From an uncultured Lachnospiraceae bacterium (GTDB lineage: Bacteria > Bacillota > Clostridia > Lachnospirales > Lachnospiraceae), in assembly GCA_902797785.1 (NCBI GenBank), contig CADBUD010000108.1, forward strand, positions 1 through 17,134: a stretch of DNA of 17,134 bases, given 5' to 3'. Shown one piece after another: positions 14,609 to 17,134 of the stretch (positions within the stretch are counted from its first letter, which is position 1; each line of letters begins with the position of its first letter). A program made the position numbers and the translations under genes. The notes under the pieces are model-generated. The model did not search any database, was not told the origin of the DNA, and worked only from the letters and a program-made list of their open reading frames with translations.

Positions 14609-16069
14609 ATGACAGGAACAAAAAAAGTAAGGACAAGATTTGCGCCGAGCCCGACAGGGAGAATGCATGTGGGAAACTTAAGGACAGCGCTCTATACGTA
14701 TCTGATCGCCAAGCACGAAGGCGGGGAGTTTATTTTAAGAATCGAGGATACGGACCAGGAGCGGTTTTACGAGGAAGCACTGCAGATCATCTACCGCACG
14801 CTGAAAAAGACAGGGCTCAATCATGATGAAGGTCCGGACAAGGACGGAGGGGTCGGCCCGTATATTCAGAGCGAACGCTGCAAGTCGGGCTTATATCTGA
14901 AGTATGCGAAGCAGCTGGTCGAAAAGGGAGAGGCATATTACTGCTTCTGCGATAAGAGCCGGTTAGAGTCACTGAAACAGAACATCAATGGAAAAGAAAT
15001 CATGATCTATGATAAACATTGTCTAAAGCTTTCAAAAGAGGAGATTGAAGCAAATCTGGCTGCCGGGAAGCCGTATGTCATCCGGGCCAATGTGCCGAAT
15101 GAGGGAACGACGACCTTTCATGATGAAATATATGGGGATATCTCTCAGGAAAATGCAGAGCTGGATGATATGATTTTGATCAAGTCCGATGGCTACCCGA
15201 CCTACAATTTCGCGAATGTCGTAGATGATCATCTGATGGGAATCACCCATGTGGTGCGTGGAAACGAATATCTTTCCTCTGCACCGAAGTATACGAGACT
15301 TTACCAGGCGTTTGGCTGGGAAGAGCCGGTATATATCCACTGTCCGCTGATTACGAATGAAGAGCATGAAAAGCTGAGCAAACGGAGTGGACATTCTTCC
15401 TATGAGGATCTGCTCGAACAGGGGTTTCTATCGGAGGCAATCGTAAATTTCGTGGCCTTATTGGGCTGGAGCCCGTCCGATAACCGGGAAATTTTCTCCT
15501 TAGAAGAGTTGGTGGAAGCGTTCGATTACCATCATATCAGCAAATCTCCGGCCGTCTTTGATATGGTAAAGCTAAAATGGATGAACGGGGAATATCTAAA
15601 GGCGATGGATGAGGATACCTTTTACACGATGGCGGAGCCTTATCTGAAGGAGGTCATAACAAAGGAGCTGGATCTGAAAAAAATCGCTTCCATGGTCAAG
15701 ACCAGAATCGAAATCTTCCCGGATATCAAAGAGCATATTGACTTTTTTGAGGCTATGCCGGAATATGATATTTCCATGTACAATAATAAAAAATCAAAAT
15801 GCGATCCGGAAAAAGCTCTTGCTATTTTGACGGAGGTTCTGCCAAAGCTGAGCGCCCAGGAGGATTTTAGCAATGACGCCTTGTTCTCCATGCTGTCAGA
15901 ATTCGGCAAAGAAAAAGGCTATAAGACCGGATTGTTGATGTGGCCGCTTCGAACCGCCGTTTCCGGGAAGCAGATGACGCCGGGAGGGGCAACGGAGCTG
16001 ATGTCGATTTTAGGAAAAGAGGAGTCCCTCGCAAGGATCCAGGCAGCAATCCAAAAACTCCAGGGTTAG
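14609..16069 (+). CDS. gltX: Glutamyl-tRNA synthetase
   Basis: A 486-residue class I aminoacyl-tRNA synthetase that charges tRNA-Glu (possibly also tRNA-Gln in a lineage using amidotransferase). Visible marks are RFAPSPTGRMHVGNLRTA with the HIGH equivalent HVGN at 20-23, RIEDTDQER, the ESLKQN helix, the GNEYLSSAPKY segment, and KLSKR (255-259) as the KMSKS loop, followed by the helical anticodon-binding domain ending in MSILGKEESLARIQ. I chose ATG 14609 over the in-frame ATG 14594 because TGGAGG (14595-14600) sits eight bases before it and the protein then begins just ahead of the conserved TRFAPSPTG. It lies 25 bp after recG and 15 bp before nudC. It could be a GlxRS with a broader role; nothing indicates a duplicate. 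Confidence 0.96.
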   Translation: MTGTKKVRTRFAPSPTGRMHVGNLRTALYTYLIAKHEGGEFILRIEDTDQERFYEEALQIIYRTLKKTGLNHDEGPDKDGGVGPYIQSERCKSGLYLKYAKQLVEKGEAYYCFCDKSRLESLKQNINGKEIMIYDKHCLKLSKEEIEANLAAGKPYVIRANVPNEGTTTFHDEIYGDISQENAELDDMILIKSDGYPTYNFANVVDDHLMGITHVVRGNEYLSSAPKYTRLYQAFGWEEPVYIHCPLITNEEHEKLSKRSGHSSYEDLLEQGFLSEAIVNFVALLGWSPSDNREIFSLEELVEAFDYHHISKSPAVFDMVKLKWMNGEYLKAMDEDTFYTMAEPYLKEVITKELDLKKIASMVKTRIEIFPDIKEHIDFFEAMPEYDISMYNNKKSKCDPEKALAILTEVLPKLSAQEDFSNDALFSMLSEFGKEKGYKTGLLMWPLRTAVSGKQMTPGGATELMSILGKEESLARIQAAIQKLQG

Positions 16070-16084
16070 AGAAGGAGGCCGGAG

Positions 16085-16951
16085 ATGGGAATGATTCAGG
16101 AGATTGCTCCGCATCAGTTTCACAATGAATATCAAAACACGAACATAAAAAAAGAGGACATTCTTTTAGTATATCACGAAGGGATGTGCTTGATCCGACA
16201 GCAGGAGGAAATCGGGTTCTTTGCCTATGAAGAACTCGAAGAACTGGTTTCTCATAAGCAGGATCAGTTCTGCTATGCCTTTGCGATAGATGAGGAACGA
16301 TATTTTATTTGGGAGGCGGATGAGAAAACGTATCGGAGCTTTAAGGATAGCCCATGGAGGGAGAAGGGGCGATTTGAAAAACAGCAGATCTTTCGACGGA
16401 GCGCTCCACAGTACCGTTGTTTTGCCGGTGTAACGGGAGGCCAACTAAACCGGTGGTATCAAAATGAAGTGTTCTGCAGCCGGTGCCAAACGAAGCTGGT
16501 TCGACATAAAACGGAGAGAGCCATGCAGTGCCCGGCCTGTCAAAAGCTTCGTTATCCGGTGATTTCCCCCTGTGTGATCGTGGCAGTCACACAGGGAGAG
16601 CGGATTCTGCTGACCAGGTATGCAAGCGGACACAGTACATATAAAAAATATGCTTTGATAGCAGGGTTTGCTGAAATTGGGGAAAGCATTGAAAAGACTG
16701 TGCAGCGGGAGGTCATGGAGGAGGTCGGATTAAAGGTGAAGAACCTTAGGTTCTACAAAAGTCAGCCATGGTCCTTCACGGATACGTTGTTGTTCGGATT
16801 TTTTGCGGAGCTGGACGGAGAAGAAGAGATTACGATGGATGAGAAGGAGCTTTCAGAAGCCGGATGGTTCTTACGGGAAGAGCTGCCGGAGGAGTTTGAT
16901 GGAGTCAGTCTGACCAACGAGATGATTCGTGTGTTTCGGGATGGCTCATGA
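16085..16951 (+). CDS. nudC: NudC-type NAD(+)/NADH pyrophosphatase (Nudix hydrolase)
   Basis: A 288-residue protein. The N-terminal domain (about 1-115) is divergent. A zinc ribbon follows with Cys131, Cys134, Cys149 and Cys152. The Nudix box runs from Gly194 to Gly215 (GFAEIGESIEK..., Glu200, Arg208-Glu209, Glu212-Glu213). The NudC signature follows at 226-229 as SQPW, but continues SFTDT instead of the canonical PFPxS, a variation that may be normal in Clostridia. NudC enzymes cleave NAD(H) to NMN(H) and AMP, and remove NAD caps from RNA in some bacteria. AAGGAGG lies six bases before ATG 16085. It is last in the tight operon; no conventional terminator follows, and the palindromic repeat element starts 22 bp after the stop. 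Confidence 0.9.
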   Translation: MGMIQEIAPHQFHNEYQNTNIKKEDILLVYHEGMCLIRQQEEIGFFAYEELEELVSHKQDQFCYAFAIDEERYFIWEADEKTYRSFKDSPWREKGRFEKQQIFRRSAPQYRCFAGVTGGQLNRWYQNEVFCSRCQTKLVRHKTERAMQCPACQKLRYPVISPCVIVAVTQGERILLTRYASGHSTYKKYALIAGFAEIGESIEKTVQREVMEEVGLKVKNLRFYKSQPWSFTDTLLFGFFAELDGEEEITMDEKELSEAGWFLREELPEEFDGVSLTNEMIRVFRDGS

Positions 16952-16973
16952 ACCAAACGGCAGACTATTTCAT

Positions 16974-17134
16974 GTTACTATTCACAGCCGTTATCCCGCA
17001 AGGTATTTTCAAGCGTATTTTGCTTGAAAATCCGGGGCAGCAATGCACCAAATACGACCGAAGGGAGTATTTGCACTCTGTGTGCCTTCGGTATGTGCAT
17101 TTTGTTGCTATGAACAGCGGAGCTGTGAATAGTA
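16974..17134. repeat. Palindromic repeat element with terminal inverted repeats (MITE/REP-like)
   Basis: GTTACTATTCACAGC (16974-16988) faces GCTGTGAATAGTA (17122-17134, cut by the window end) as perfect terminal inverted repeats of at least 13 bp. Inside are a perfect 10-bp hairpin (ATTTTCAAGC 17005-17014 with GCTTGAAAAT 17022-17031) and a second nested stem: AGCAA-TGCAC (17039-17048) with GTGCA (17095-17099) and TTGCT (17105-17109), enclosing CCGAAGG (17058-17064) with CCTTCGG (17085-17091). CAAATAC (17049-17055) can alternatively pair with GTATTTG (17067-17073). There is no open frame of note. Part of it recurs at 9859-9899. It is probably a non-autonomous mobile repeat or structured RNA; I cannot name the family. 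Confidence 0.8.

Overview
The window looks like chromosomal DNA of a low-to-moderate GC Gram-positive Clostridia species, most likely Lachnospiraceae or a close relative. Evidence is the rpmB / Asp23-type (yloU) / yloV(fakA) / recG gene order known from Firmicutes, strong AGGAGG-type ribosome binding sites, GTG/TTG starts, and the protein families present (HAAS/DUF1700 plus DUF4097, Tp47-like secreted protein, multi-FMN-binding proteins). I cannot name the genus.

Layout. (1) 168-1960: a two-gene unit for an HAAS/DUF1700 membrane protein and a DUF4097 protein, closed by a hairpin terminator. (2) 2142-4103: a secreted Tp47-like protein with Ig-like and fibronectin III C-terminal modules, with its own terminator. 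(3) 4331-8034: a three-gene unit for extracytosolic flavin electron transfer: a membrane-anchored protein with four FMN-binding domains, a second anchored protein with one, and a NapH-like polytopic membrane protein with two [4Fe-4S] clusters. Electrons plausibly pass from the iron-sulfur protein to five covalently bound flavins outside the membrane. The flavin transferase ApbE that would load them is not in the window. (4) 8156-9790: a Cys-nucleophile alpha/beta hydrolase, a decayed DUF1275 (YoaK-like) gene, and a 46-residue membrane protein. (5) rpmB on the minus strand, converging on the small gene at a 19-bp perfect bidirectional terminator. (6) 10375-16951: a tightly packed plus-strand housekeeping operon, Asp23-like / fakA-like / recG / gltX / nudC, with gaps of 15-60 bp.

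The feature that ordinary annotation would miss is a dispersed repeat. The core GTGAATAGTAAC occurs, with at most one mismatch, at about 1964, 4170, 9831, 9888, 16974 (reverse strand) and 17124 (cut by the window end), always between genes. Three copies sit 0-12 bp before an intrinsic terminator hairpin. The copies at 16974 and 17122 face each other as terminal inverted repeats of a ~160-bp structured element with several internal hairpins. A 41-bp piece of its end, 38/41 identical, recurs at 9859-9899. This looks like a MITE- or REP-like element family that I do not recognise by name.

Other points of interest are the association of a Tp47-like protein with the flavin unit, in-frame tandem repeats in two surface-facing proteins, and the internally deleted DUF1275 remnant.
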